Shown piece after piece: positions 42,989-52,800 of a stretch of DNA of 64,000 nucleotides; within the stretch, counting starts at the first letter, position 1; each line of letters opens with the position of its first letter. The translations under genes were made by a program, and so were the position numbers. Origin of the DNA: Spirochaetales bacterium (lineage in GTDB: Bacteria; Spirochaetota; Leptospiria; Leptospirales; Leptonemataceae); the NCBI GenBank assembly GCA_024233935.1, contig JACKOY010000003.1, forward strand, positions 248,001 through 312,000. Direction: 5' to 3'. The notes under the pieces are model-generated. The model saw only the letters and a list, made by a program, of their open reading frames with translations, was not told where the DNA came from and searched no databases.

Positions 42989-44353
42989 GTGAAAAAGAGC
43001 AGTCCGATAGTGCCCGCGATCAGGGGGGCTGAGTTCCGGGGGAGCGGCCTGGGGCCGTGTTTGATGTGCAGCTGGCTGTTGCTCGCGCTCGCGATCCCGT
43101 CTGCCGTGCTTGCGCAGCCGTTGAATCTCAATCGTAATCTTTTGCCGCTGGGGGACCGGGAGGCGTTCACGGCAAACGCAGGCGCCGGCCGCCGCGGCAG
43201 CAATACCGCCGCGTACTACAACCCGGCCGGACTTTTCTACGTAGATCACGCCAGCGTTTCAGCCAGCGGTTCCACGTACCTCTTTCTGGACACCGAACAA
43301 ACGCCGCGCGGCCCGAGTGCGCTTCCCATCCAGAGCCGCGCAGAAGGAGTCAGCACCATCCCTTCGACCATAGCCGTATCACGCCGTTATGGAGAATGGG
43401 CGTTTTCACTGAATGTCCTCGTTCCGGAAAGTTTTGAACTTCGCACGCTGCAGACTTCGGACTTCGGCACGGTCTACACTGCCACAGCAATCACCGAACA
43501 AGACGAAGACCTCTGGCTCGGTGGTGCTGCAGCCTACGGAATCGCGGACTGGTTATCGGTGGGCATTTCTGGTTTCGTGATCCGGAGCAGCGGCTTTGAG
43601 ACGGCATTTTCGGTGGCGCAGTTCGGTCAACCAACGAATCCGCCCCTGCCCGGACCGGGGCCTTCCTTTTTACAACCGGACGCGGTCGGGCTTTCTACTT
43701 CGTACTTCAACGCCGAGGTGTGGAGTCTTGCCGGTGGCGCTGGATTGCTCTGGAGCCCGTTCGAGTGGCTTGATATTGGCGCCGGGGTGACGTCGCGTTC
43801 TCTGCAACAGAGCCATGAGGCTGAGCTTTACACGACCACCGTCACGGCCAGCGCGGGCACGCTGTCAACGAGAACAGCGTACTATCCGGACCTCGCCATG
43901 AATTACCGACTGCCCCTCGATGCACGAATGGGGTTCGGCATTCGCCCCGCCGAAAGTCTGCTTTTGCTGCTGGACGTCGGCTGGCAGGACGGTGAAAGTT
44001 ACGCGGTCATCCGGACCAACGAGGCAACCCGTCAGGTCAGCACCGAAAATACGTACCGTTGCATGCTGGGCGCGGAATGGCAGTTCAGCGAACGCTTCAC
44101 GTTGCTCGGCGGATTGCTTTATAACCCTTCCGCGGTGCGCGCCGTCAGCCAGGCAACGCACAACACGCGGCAGGATTACCGCGGAGCCAGTTTGGGGATC
44201 ACCTATACTGACGAATTGTTTCGCCTATCGTTCGGGGTCTATTATCTGAGCGGGCGCGGGGACGCCCTGGCCCGGGCCGAGAATTTGAGCGGCTATTTTG
44301 ACGTGCGGACTTCGGCCTACTCGTTTATGGTCAGTTCGGCCTATTTCATTTGA
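42989..44353 (+). CDS. FadL/OmpP1-type outer-membrane transport protein
   Basis: 454 residues from a GTG start. A signal peptide (MCSWLLLALAIPSAVLAQ) is preceded by about 25 extra residues. The mature N-terminus carries the FadL hatch features: AGAGRRGSNTAAYYNPAGLFYVDHASVSASGS, where the YNPAG motif is diagnostic for FadL/TodX. About 14 amphipathic strands follow, and the C-terminal SSAYFI is a barrel end. Such channels import fatty acids or other hydrophobic compounds through the outer membrane. It follows the GNAT gene directly. Confidence 0.85.
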   Translation: MKKSSPIVPAIRGAEFRGSGLGPCLMCSWLLLALAIPSAVLAQPLNLNRNLLPLGDREAFTANAGAGRRGSNTAAYYNPAGLFYVDHASVSASGSTYLFLDTEQTPRGPSALPIQSRAEGVSTIPSTIAVSRRYGEWAFSLNVLVPESFELRTLQTSDFGTVYTATAITEQDEDLWLGGAAAYGIADWLSVGISGFVIRSSGFETAFSVAQFGQPTNPPLPGPGPSFLQPDAVGLSTSYFNAEVWSLAGGAGLLWSPFEWLDIGAGVTSRSLQQSHEAELYTTTVTASAGTLSTRTAYYPDLAMNYRLPLDARMGFGIRPAESLLLLLDVGWQDGESYAVIRTNEATRQVSTENTYRCMLGAEWQFSERFTLLGGLLYNPSAVRAVSQATHNTRQDYRGASLGITYTDELFRLSFGVYYLSGRGDALARAENLSGYFDVRTSAYSFMVSSAYFI

Positions 44354-44426
44354 ATCTCCGGCATGGGCCCACACCCGGTTTGGTTGACCGCAAGCACGCC
44401 CGGCCCACCCTGACTGCGGAGGAATC

Positions 44427-45440
44427 ATGTTTCCCATATTTTTTCTCGGCGGCGGCTACGAAGGCCACTGGATGTTCGGCACCCTGGTGCTGGGTTACAT
44501 CTACCAGCGCTATAAGTCCCAACGAGCGGGCTACTCCGCCTCCTGGTTCAATGGCGCCTGGGGTTTTTCTATTTTGTCCGGAATTATCTTCGCGCGCGTG
44601 TTTCATTTTCTTTTCTGGCAAACAGAGCAATTTTTCGAGAACCCTTTGATTTTCTTTCAGGGCGGCGGAGGCGGGGCGGCGATCCTCGGCGCCACCATCG
44701 GGACCGGCTTTGGTGGCTGGGTCTATTCCCGCATGACGCGCGTAAATTTCCTGCACTGGTGTGACTCGCTGATGGCCCCGATTGCCATCTGCCTGACCTT
44801 AAGCCGCGTATCCTGCTTTCTGAACGGCGACGCTTTCGGCATTCCCACCGGGATGCCGTGGGGCATGGTATTTTCCGACCAGAGCATTGATTATTCGGTC
44901 TACTGGCGCGAGTTGCATCGGCTCTATGCGAACAGCCCGATGCCCCTGGACGTGATCGCGGGCATTTTTGCAAAGTGGAACGTGGGCTTGAGTGACTTAC
45001 CGCTGCCGGCCGGTCTCGCGCACCTCGGTGCCGCCGGAGTGCACAATCTGGCCGACCTGCAACGGTACTACCCCGGTGACCCAGCCCAACTCAAAGAGCT
45101 GGGCCTGGTTCCTTTCCCGCTTGTACTGCCCGCCGTGCATCCGACGCAACTCTACGAGAGTGCGCTTAACCTGGTGATTTTTTTGATCGTCTATTTCGCC
45201 TGGGGAAAGCCCTGGGCCAGACAACGGCTGTTTTTCATTTTCTGGTTCTTCTACGGCATGAACCGCTTCCTTGTGGAATTCTGGCGCTTTGATTGGAATC
45301 CGGCCACATACCTGGGTATCGAGAGCCTCAGCTACGCACAGGTAATCTCCGTTGGCCTGGTCCTGTTCGGGGCCGGCGGTTACATTTACAATACGGTGCG
45401 CTGGAAACGTACCGGTCTGCCGGAACCAGCCCTGCGCTGA
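44427..45440 (+). CDS. lgt: Prolipoprotein diacylglyceryl transferase
   Basis: 337 residues with about seven membrane helices. Conserved Lgt signatures: the Arg/Gly segment SRVSCFLNGDAFGIPTG, HPTQLYESALNL and MNRFLVEFWR. The ribosome-binding site GGAGG lies four bases before the ATG. It adds diacylglycerol from phosphatidylglycerol to the lipobox Cys of prolipoproteins, the first step in the maturation of the several lipoproteins encoded in this window. It is longer than E. coli Lgt (291), mainly through an insertion between the NGDAFG block and HPTQ, containing the LADLQRYYPGDPAQLKELG stretch. Confidence 0.93.
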   Translation: MFPIFFLGGGYEGHWMFGTLVLGYIYQRYKSQRAGYSASWFNGAWGFSILSGIIFARVFHFLFWQTEQFFENPLIFFQGGGGGAAILGATIGTGFGGWVYSRMTRVNFLHWCDSLMAPIAICLTLSRVSCFLNGDAFGIPTGMPWGMVFSDQSIDYSVYWRELHRLYANSPMPLDVIAGIFAKWNVGLSDLPLPAGLAHLGAAGVHNLADLQRYYPGDPAQLKELGLVPFPLVLPAVHPTQLYESALNLVIFLIVYFAWGKPWARQRLFFIFWFFYGMNRFLVEFWRFDWNPATYLGIESLSYAQVISVGLVLFGAGGYIYNTVRWKRTGLPEPALR

Positions 45441-45468
45441 TGGCAAGAAAATGCTCTGGTCCAGCTTG

Positions 45469-45852
45469 ATGTCCAACGCGAGCACGAATCAGATTCGTGT
45501 ACAGGTCGTAAGTCGCTACGTGCCGGAACGTTCCGATCCACTCAAACCCAGCTACTTTTTTGCTTATCGGGTAACGGTCTCCAACGAGGGAGATCGTCCG
45601 GTGCGTCTGGTCAGCCGGCATTGGAAAATTCGAGATGCCTACGGACGCCTGGAGGAAGTGCGCGGCCCGGGCGTCGTAGGCAAGCAGCCCCGGTTGACGC
45701 CCGGAGAAAGCTTTGAATACACAAGCTATTGCCCCCTGCCCACGGAATTCGGATCCATGGAGGGCAGCTACTACATGGTCTATGACGAAGGCGATGGCTT
45801 TGAGGCCACCATTGCTCGCTTTCAGCTGGTGGCCCCCCAGGCCGTGAACTGA
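45469..45852 (+). CDS. apaG: ApaG domain protein
   Basis: 127 residues from ATG 45469 (alternative ATG 45451). The ApaG fold is clear: IRVQVVSRYVPERSDPLKPSYFFAYRVTVSNEGDRPVRLVSRHWKI..., then GPGVVGKQPRLTPGESFEYTSYCPL and the ending MVYDEGDGFEATIARFQL. Length equals the family norm of about 125. ApaG proteins are beta-sandwich folds with unclear biochemical function, linked to Co2+ resistance in Salmonella. It follows lgt by 28 bases and is probably co-transcribed. Confidence 0.94.
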   Translation: MSNASTNQIRVQVVSRYVPERSDPLKPSYFFAYRVTVSNEGDRPVRLVSRHWKIRDAYGRLEEVRGPGVVGKQPRLTPGESFEYTSYCPLPTEFGSMEGSYYMVYDEGDGFEATIARFQLVAPQAVN

Positions 45853-45960
45853 ACCGACCGGACCCTGGACAGATGACCTAACGCGACTCTAACAGGAAAG
45901 CAAGCGAAACTGCCGATAATTGAATTGACGATCATCCTGTTTTTCGTTTGTTCGCGGTAT

Positions 45961-46338
45961 ATGTTCACACAAGAGGACAGTCTCTGCGAGATTCTTCTCA
46001 AAGTTATGATGGCCGAAGCCTGGCAGGCCGGTCCGCTGGACGATGAGCGTCGAAGTCTGGTTGAGGGCTGGCTACAGACTCTCTGCATGGAGGGGCCCGA
46101 GTGCGCCCGCATTCAAGCCCTGATGGATCGCGAGATCGACGCCTTTCAGGCGGAACTGCACGAAAGCGAGTTGCGCGCCGCTCTGGCGAGCGAGGAAAAC
46201 CGAAGGCGAGTCCGTCGCCTGCTTGATCGCATTCTCGGTCAGAGGCGAACCGTCTTCCCGCTGGAAGCAGCGGTGACCGAAAAGATCGAGCGCCTCATGA
46301 ATGATCGCTCGGGCATTGAACGGCTGCTTCAGTCCTGA
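45961..46338 (+). CDS. Small helical protein, possibly TerB-like
   Basis: 125 residues from ATG 45961. It is almost wholly helical: EDSLCEILLKVMMAEAWQAG, then DDERRSLVEGWLQTL, and a long basic helix (ENRRRVRRLLDRILGQRR). The opening EILLKVMMAEAWQAGPLDDERR resembles TerB-like domains (tellurite-resistance-associated, metal-binding, acidic after the first helix), but the acidic metal ligands are incomplete. No signal peptide. Function unknown; it is convergent with the GHKL-ATPase gene. Confidence 0.62.
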   Translation: MFTQEDSLCEILLKVMMAEAWQAGPLDDERRSLVEGWLQTLCMEGPECARIQALMDREIDAFQAELHESELRAALASEENRRRVRRLLDRILGQRRTVFPLEAAVTEKIERLMNDRSGIERLLQS

Positions 46339-46383
46339 GAGCTGCAATTCCACGATTGGCGCATTGCACCCAACCGGGCCCCA

Positions 46384-47187
46384 TCAGAGTGGCCGATTCA
46401 AGGCCCGGTCCGAAAAGATCGGAAAACTAACCTCACCGGCATGAACCTTCGCGCGTAATTCTTCCGGTCTGCAGCCGAGTTCCAGACAACGCTCGGTGAA
46501 ACGATCGCGGGGCATTTTGTAGGTTTTGGTGAGCGGCACGATCAGGCGCGCAACCGTACGCCGATTCCCGTCCACGGTAAAGATGGAAAAACCGCGCGGC
46601 ACAAGGCCGGCCTGCTGGAGCAGGATCTTGACCATGGCGATACCCATTCCGGCGCCTTCGGCCGAGTCGCTGAAGTGAACGAAATAGTCCACCAGGCTAT
46701 CGATGTCTCCGGCCTGTATGAATTTTTGCCGGATGCGGCGTTCTTCGGGTTCGTAGAGTCCAAAGTCATTGATAACCGCAATCGAAACGACCTCGGACGA
46801 ATAATCCATACACACACGGAAAAAAAGGCCGAGTTCCCGAATGCGAGGGCCAAATCTCTTGAGCTGGCTCGCGATGAGTTGCTCTCGAAATACCAGCATC
46901 GCTTCTGCGTACTGGGACTCAATCGCCGGGTCCACCTCCAGTTCCTCGAAGAGCACCCGTTTCATGTTTGCCTTGGCGGCATTCTGAACCAGTTCCCGGA
47001 CCGCGGCGTAGATCGGGCCGCCCACAACACGATGACCGAGTCGCTGGAAAACGAACTCGACCATGCGCTCAAGGCTCTGCTCCCCCGACTCGCTGAGCAG
47101 GTGGCTTTGCAACGTGATGCGTTTGCCGGCATCGAAAGCCTCCTCCAACGGTCCCGATGCAAATTCTGCCGCTGGCATGTGACTCAC
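46384..47187 (-). CDS. GHKL-ATPase (histidine-kinase-like) protein
   Basis: 267 residues, GTG start overlapping the thrC stop by four bases. An ATP-binding Bergerat-type fold is suggested by the N-box-like AAVRELVQNAAKANMKRVL and by EGAGMGIAMVKILLQQAG, a G2-type loop. There is no HisKA domain and no sensor region, so it is not a classical kinase. Similar stand-alone GHKL proteins in spirochaetes act as anti-sigma-like or phosphatase-partner proteins. Between the two boxes lies a segment conserved in such homologues (RVCMDYSSEVVSIAVINDFGLYEPEERRI). Confidence 0.75.
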   Translation of the reverse strand: MSHMPAAEFASGPLEEAFDAGKRITLQSHLLSESGEQSLERMVEFVFQRLGHRVVGGPIYAAVRELVQNAAKANMKRVLFEELEVDPAIESQYAEAMLVFREQLIASQLKRFGPRIRELGLFFRVCMDYSSEVVSIAVINDFGLYEPEERRIRQKFIQAGDIDSLVDYFVHFSDSAEGAGMGIAMVKILLQQAGLVPRGFSIFTVDGNRRTVARLIVPLTKTYKMPRDRFTERCLELGCRPEELRAKVHAGEVSFPIFSDRALNRPL

Positions 47188-48551
47188 GGCAAACGCCGCC
47201 CCAACTCGGCCCGTACGGCTTCGATATTGGCCGGAAGTTCGACCGGCGCATTCTTGTATTTGGCCTCCAGGTCAAGACGACCTTCGTGGTAGGCGGCTTT
47301 GGAATCGGCAAACTTCAGGCCATGGGCGGTGGAAATGACGGCCACACTCGCGCCGGCCGCGATGGTTCCGGCGGCACGTAGTTTGATGAGTGCGGCCAGA
47401 GCCACGCCCGTGTGCGGATCATTGAAAAGCCCAAAACGATCTACCCGCGCCGCCGCGTTTGCCAGTTCTTCTTCGGTGGCCTGTTCGACAACGCCATCGA
47501 ACTCCTTCAGTGCCCGCACTGCGCGCGGGTAACTGACCGGATTGCCGATCTGGATGGCCGACGCCAGGGTCTTTTGGGCCTGCATCGGCACCAGTGGCCC
47601 TAACCCGGCGCGGTAACTCCGATAGAGCGGGTTTGCGTTTTCACTCTGGGCGACGCAAATGCGCGGATACCGATCAATCAGACCCGCCAGCCGCAGAAGC
47701 CGAAAGCCCTGGCCCAGGGCGCTCACATTTCCCAGATTGCCGCCGGGAATAATCACCCAGTCCGGAACCTTCCAGCCCAGTTGCTGGGCCAATTCCACGC
47801 TCACGGTTTTCTGACCCTCGATACGCAATGGATTCATGGAGTTGGCCAGGTATATGGACGGATCCAATGTGATGGCGCGCACAATCTCCATGCAGCCGTC
47901 AAAATCTGTGTCGAGGCTGAGCACCAGGGAACCGCACGCAATCGGCTGGACCAATTGCGCCATGGAGATCTTGCCGGCCGGCAAAAACACAACTGTTGGA
48001 ATTCCGGCCGCGCTTGCGTAGGCGGCCAGAGCCGCACTCGTATCGCCGGTCGAAGCACAGGCCACCGCGCGAATGGGCGTACCCGAAGCGATCAGCGAAC
48101 GCACATGACTCACAAGCACCGTCATGCCGAGGTCCTTAAAGGATCCGGTATGCGAGATGCCACATTGTTTGATGCCCACGTATTCCAGATCCAGCTCCCG
48201 GGCGAAGGCGGGTACGCTCAGAAGCGGGGTGCGTCCTTCACCGAGAGTTGTGATGTGCTGATCGTCGATGCCCGGCAGAACCCATTCTTTCTTTCCCCAA
48301 ACACCCGACGACCACGGATGCTCAAAGGAGGCCATGCGCGATTCAAACAGCGATTTCCAGCGCTCGCGACCTGTCAGGCGGATCGGCTCGGGATCGTGTT
48401 CCACGGACAGCAGACCGTCGCAGCGTTCGCAACGGTAGATAACGCGCGAAAGCGAATACTGTTCGCCGCATTCGATGCACTGTAGCCAGGCGTGATACTT
48501 CAGACCCGAAGCCACTCCCGGGCGTTCCGATTCCGTAAGATCATTCTTCAT
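47184..48551 (-). CDS. thrC: Threonine synthase
   Basis: 455 residues from the ATG at 48551, whose first codons overlap the preceding gene's stop. An N-terminal zinc ribbon (CIECGEQY...CERCDG) is followed by the PLP fold: ISHTGSFKDLGMTVLVSH holds the Schiff-base Lys, ACASTGDTSAALAAYA is the phosphate/substrate loop, and PGGNLGNVSALGQGF is the C-terminal PLP-phosphate site. It converts O-phosphohomoserine to threonine. The zinc-ribbon type is common in archaea and in several bacterial phyla. Confidence 0.95.
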   Translation of the reverse strand: MKNDLTESERPGVASGLKYHAWLQCIECGEQYSLSRVIYRCERCDGLLSVEHDPEPIRLTGRERWKSLFESRMASFEHPWSSGVWGKKEWVLPGIDDQHITTLGEGRTPLLSVPAFARELDLEYVGIKQCGISHTGSFKDLGMTVLVSHVRSLIASGTPIRAVACASTGDTSAALAAYASAAGIPTVVFLPAGKISMAQLVQPIACGSLVLSLDTDFDGCMEIVRAITLDPSIYLANSMNPLRIEGQKTVSVELAQQLGWKVPDWVIIPGGNLGNVSALGQGFRLLRLAGLIDRYPRICVAQSENANPLYRSYRAGLGPLVPMQAQKTLASAIQIGNPVSYPRAVRALKEFDGVVEQATEEELANAAARVDRFGLFNDPHTGVALAALIKLRAAGTIAAGASVAVISTAHGLKFADSKAAYHEGRLDLEAKYKNAPVELPANIEAVRAELGRRLP

Positions 48552-49179
48552 CGGCTTCCTGCTTGAACCGTCCGAAGGAAAAGATGCCCTTCTTGTCCCG
48601 CGATTTTTCATCGAGACTCGGAAAGATCCGGGAAATCTCCAATTCGAATTGCATACGCTCCTGCCCGAGATTGCTGATGATGTAGCGACTGGTCAGCAGG
48701 AATTCCACATATTGCAGTGGCCGGTTATCCTTAACACTCGCAGCGACTCGAAACATCGCATTGTTGCCGATCAACTCACGGCTTTGAAAGACCTCGGAAC
48801 TTCGAATGGGTTCTATCTTGCGGGCGTGGGGGGCGCGATAAAATACATTTGGCCCCGGGCTCACCGTGATCTCGTACTCCTCAAGTCCACGGTCCTTTCG
48901 AAACTGCAGGATTAACTGATCTTCTTTGATGCCGGCCAGGCGCAACTTGATATCGGAATCGAGTTGGCCGATGCTGAAGCGTCGTTGACGGTCTGCCTCA
49001 TCAATCAGGATTTCTTTACGCCAGCCCTCCTCCGGCGGAGGAGAATCGCGCTCGGCCTTCACGCGCAAAGCAGGGCGAATGAAAAGGCGATAACTCAAGA
49101 ACGCAAAGGCGCCGGCGCTACCCACTCCGAGCGCGAGCATAATCCAGTTGAGCGGAGATGGAACGATAAGCAGGAACAT
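48541..49179 (-). CDS. Membrane-anchored protein of unknown function, PilZ-like in layout
   Basis: 212 residues from the ATG at 49179; the TTG at 49209 would overlap the neighbouring gene more deeply. One helix (NWIMLALGVGSAGAFAFLSYRLF) is followed by a cytoplasmic domain with several beta-strands (IKLRLAGIKEDQLILQFRKD, YEITVSPGPNVFYRAPHA, LQYVEFLLTSRYIISN). The strand order is like that of PilZ-fold or similar barrel domains, but the RxxxR and D/NxSxxG ligands of c-di-GMP receptors are missing. Coupled to the lipoprotein gene upstream and to thrC downstream. Confidence 0.68.
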   Translation of the reverse strand: MFLLIVPSPLNWIMLALGVGSAGAFAFLSYRLFIRPALRVKAERDSPPPEEGWRKEILIDEADRQRRFSIGQLDSDIKLRLAGIKEDQLILQFRKDRGLEEYEITVSPGPNVFYRAPHARKIEPIRSSEVFQSRELIGNNAMFRVAASVKDNRPLQYVEFLLTSRYIISNLGQERMQFELEISRIFPSLDEKSRDKKGIFSFGRFKQEADEE

Positions 49180-49180
49180 T

Positions 49181-49849
49181 TCACCGGGTCTGGGCTCGAA
49201 GGTATTCAATCGCTCGTTCCCGTTGCTCTTCGGCCGTCAGGCCCTGGCGGGCTCTGATTACCCACCGGTAACGCACCAGAAACCGCGTGGGAGACACCAC
49301 GCCCGCCGGGAACTCATAGCGAAAGCGACTGATGTCGTCCTGAAAGTAAGTGCTGGCCTGCCAGGTGATCGGTGTTTGTCCCTCCAGATAGGAGATATGT
49401 TCGGTCTGGCCGCCCAGAGGGCTCAGTCGGATCTGCAGAGTGCCTTCCAGCAACCAGTCCTTGAAGTCGATCTCGTTATCCTTTTCCTGGAAAAACTCCA
49501 TCTGCTCCCGGTCTCCAACCGGATCGGCCACTCGTTCAATACGGTCCTGGTAAGCCAGCTGCCGGACTTCATAATTTCCTTCGGTGATCAGGACCCGGAA
49601 GAGTTCGGTCGGCATCGGAGGTTCATGAAAGAAAGCGTCGTCTTCGGGCGTCGGGAATCTCGGTTGATCTTCGGTGTATACGGCCTCCGCGGTATTGTCC
49701 GGATCTCCGGAAGTGTTCTCGGGACTCGTAGCGCAGGCCGCCAACAAGAACATCAGCGCAAGCACAACACTGCGGATGGCCGGCCCCGGGGAGAGCAACC
49801 TTGCAAACAAGCCTTTAGTCGAGCAAAGATAGCATTCGGCCCGCGTCAT
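49181..49849 (-). CDS. Lipoprotein of unknown function
   Basis: 222 residues. The N-terminus has a long N-region and the signal sequence IRSVVLALMFLLAAC with lipobox LAAC. After an acidic linker (TSGDPDNTAEAVYTEDQPRF), the mature domain has beta-type segments (TLQIRLSPLGGQTEHISYLE, RFLVRYRWVIRARQ). No family recognised. Its start lies inside the end of the GAF-protein gene and its stop overlaps the start of the following gene, so this stretch of four genes is translationally coupled. Confidence 0.68.
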   Translation of the reverse strand: MTRAECYLCSTKGLFARLLSPGPAIRSVVLALMFLLAACATSPENTSGDPDNTAEAVYTEDQPRFPTPEDDAFFHEPPMPTELFRVLITEGNYEVRQLAYQDRIERVADPVGDREQMEFFQEKDNEIDFKDWLLEGTLQIRLSPLGGQTEHISYLEGQTPITWQASTYFQDDISRFRYEFPAGVVSPTRFLVRYRWVIRARQGLTAEEQRERAIEYLRAQTR

Positions 49850-52800
49850 CCGATTCCTCCGGTGCGACCATTATATTGTGAGAATACTGAACGTCAACCG
49901 GGGAGCCCGGAAGCAAGCGCAAACGGCGGAACTCCGCGCGCAGCTTTTTCACAAAAATTTCAGCTTCGTCACGCCCCCGTCCGGGCAGTATGAGGGCGAA
50001 GCGGCCCTGCCCGACCCGCGCCATGAAATCTGCCTCGAAGAGGAACGAAGCGATGGAACGATTCAGACTCGCCAGGAAATCCGCGATACTCTCAGGTGCA
50101 TTGACGTCGACCAGCCGACGAATGTTGCGCACGCGCAGATCCACCAGAGCCACCGGTGCGTTAAACTCGCCGGCGTCTTTGATCTCTTTGGCCAGCCGCT
50201 CTTCCAGCGGACTGAACGGATCGCGGAAGAGTGTCTCGCGCTCGCCAAGAATGATGCAATTGGCAAAAACCGCCGAGATCATCTCGGCCATGGAGACAGC
50301 CAGTTCACGTTGAAACTCGGTCCAGGGCTGGGTCGTACGGTGTATGGTAATGAAGCCCACCAACCAGTTCATATTGATCAGGGGCACGATCCAGTAGTGC
50401 TGCATGAGTGCGAGATCGTCGTTCGTATAGGCCCGGGCGATCTCCTCATTCTCCCGGAAATCTGCCAGATCGTAGACGCGGATCAGGTTTGAGACTGTGG
50501 CAATAAGATTGGAATTTACCGCAAGGTTGAAACGCTCAATGGAGTCCGGACTGATCTGGTTGCCGGCAAAGATCCTGTAGCGTTGATCGCGCGGGGACAG
50601 AAGCACCAGAGAATACGACTCCACCCCGAAATCGTCGCGAAGGTGCTGGGCCAGCACGTCGTACAGTTCATCCAGATTCTTAAGTCTCGAAGTACGACGC
50701 ATGAGTGAGAACAATCCCGCATGAACGCGCGTGCGACGTTTCAGGTCCGAAGTGTCGCGCTCGAATTCGGCCCGGGAGACCACGCGATCGACGCCTACCG
50801 CCGCCATCTCTCCAAGCAGCTGCAGGAACTCGAGATCATCCATGCTGTAATCCGTCTCCGAAAGAGCGGGTCCCAAAATGGCGATGCCGTACATGCGGTT
50901 CATGTTCTTAAGAGGAAACACGAGGTGCGCTTTGGAAACTTCGAGAATCTCTTGCTCCTGAGCTGAGAGGGGAGTCGTCATGCGACGGAATTCTTCGGCA
51001 TACGTTACGCCGGTCTCACGGAGCATGTGCTCATAAATCTCGTCGCCCGGCTTGAGCGCCCAGCCCTCCGGAAGCTCAAAACCGCTGTGAGCCACGGGAT
51101 GAAAGATCGCACCCGCCACTTTTTTTTGTTCGGTCGAAAACAGACAGATCGTCTCGGCGCCCATCTGGGCCATGATTGCGTACAGCAGACTGTCCCAGAG
51201 TTCGTCAAACTCACTGACGTTCGAAATCTCCTTTGTTATGTCAAAAAGAGACAGGTAATGATCAATCTTCTTCTGACTCGCGATCTGGACTTCCGCCGGG
51301 ATCGTGGTAAAGTCCGAGTCCGTATCGAAAAGAAACTCATCGCGCGGTGCGGGAGCGGGCGTGCCCGATTCTTCAAGCTGACGCGCCTCCGTTTCCGCAA
51401 TGCGCTCGGCGTCCCGTTCCCATTCGTCAAAGACGTCCCCCGACTGATCCTCTTCGGCGGGGGCCTGAAATGCCGGATCCGATTCGGGGGATGATGCCTC
51501 GAAGGCCAGTTCGGGCACATCTGCCCAGGCCGCGGAATCGTCGTCGTCGGCCGACGGCGCGCCCTGCTCTTCGTCCGAAAGAACCTTGCGCGCGAAGTCG
51601 TCAAAATCCAGAGTCTCTACGTCGGGCGTGCTCCACTCTTCATCGTCGGTGGTGGAGTCGTCGCCCGCCTGGGCCTTTTGGGCCCGTGCCAGCAGGCCCG
51701 ATGGCGCTTCTTCCGGTGCGGTCCCGGGCTCTTCTTCCAGGTCCGGCGGGGCGCTCAAGACCGATTCAAAGTCCGAGTCATCAAGCGGGGTGGCGTAACT
51801 TTCTTCTGCAAGCGCGGCCGGCTCTTCGGCTTCGTCTCCGGCCGCCTGGGCTTTTTGGGCCCGTGCAAGCAGGCCCGATGGCGCTTCTTCCGGTGCGGTC
51901 CCGGCCTCTTCTTCCAGGTCCGGCGGCGCGCTCAAGACCGATTCAAAGTCCGAATCATCAAGCGGGGCGGCGTAACTTTCTTCTGAAAGCGCGGCCGGCT
52001 CTTCGGCTTCGTCGCCGACAGCCTGGGCTTTTTGGGCCCGCGCAAGCAGACCCGATGGCGCTTCTTCCGGTGCGGTCCCGGCCTCTTCTTCCAGGTCCGG
52101 CGGCGCGCTCAAGGCCGATTCAAAGTCAGAATCATCAAGCGGAGCTACTTCGCTCACTTCGTCTGCACGATCGACGGTTTCTTCCTGACGGCGAAGGGCT
52201 TTCGTTTCCGCATCGGACGGTACGGCGGCTTCCTGCTCTTCGCGCGTTCCGGCATCGATCTCGCGCGGTGCCAACGGCGGTATGTCGGCCACCGGAGTCG
52301 GTGTCGGGGCCGGACGTGCCGGGGGCGGTGTTGCCGGCGCGCGGCGCGGCGCAGGGCGGGCGGGTGCGCGCGGAACTTCCCGGCGCACTTCCTGCACCGG
52401 AGGTGGTATTTCCTCCCGCGCACGCGCTGCCCGCTCTAAAAGGCCACCCGCCTCTGGTTTGGGCGGCGCCTTTTCGGGAATCGGCGGTCCATGGGGTTGG
52501 GGAGCAAAGGGCGCGCGGTGCTCGTCAGTGGCCAGCGCCTCACGCAGCACGTCATCCTGGGCAGGACCGGCCAGAGGCTCCGCCGGCATCAGACTTTCCA
52601 GGAAGTCGTCGTCGAAAACATCCGAGCCGCTGCCGGCAAAGACCGGCTCCACTTCTTCTGCTACCGGTTCATCAACAACTGCGGCGGACGCCCCTGGAGC
52701 TTCTTCGACTGCTTCATTGTGCACTGCCTGAGCGCGCGCCAAAAGACCACGGATGCGCACTCCACCGGCCGCCCCGCCATTTCCGCCGGGCCGGGCGTGT

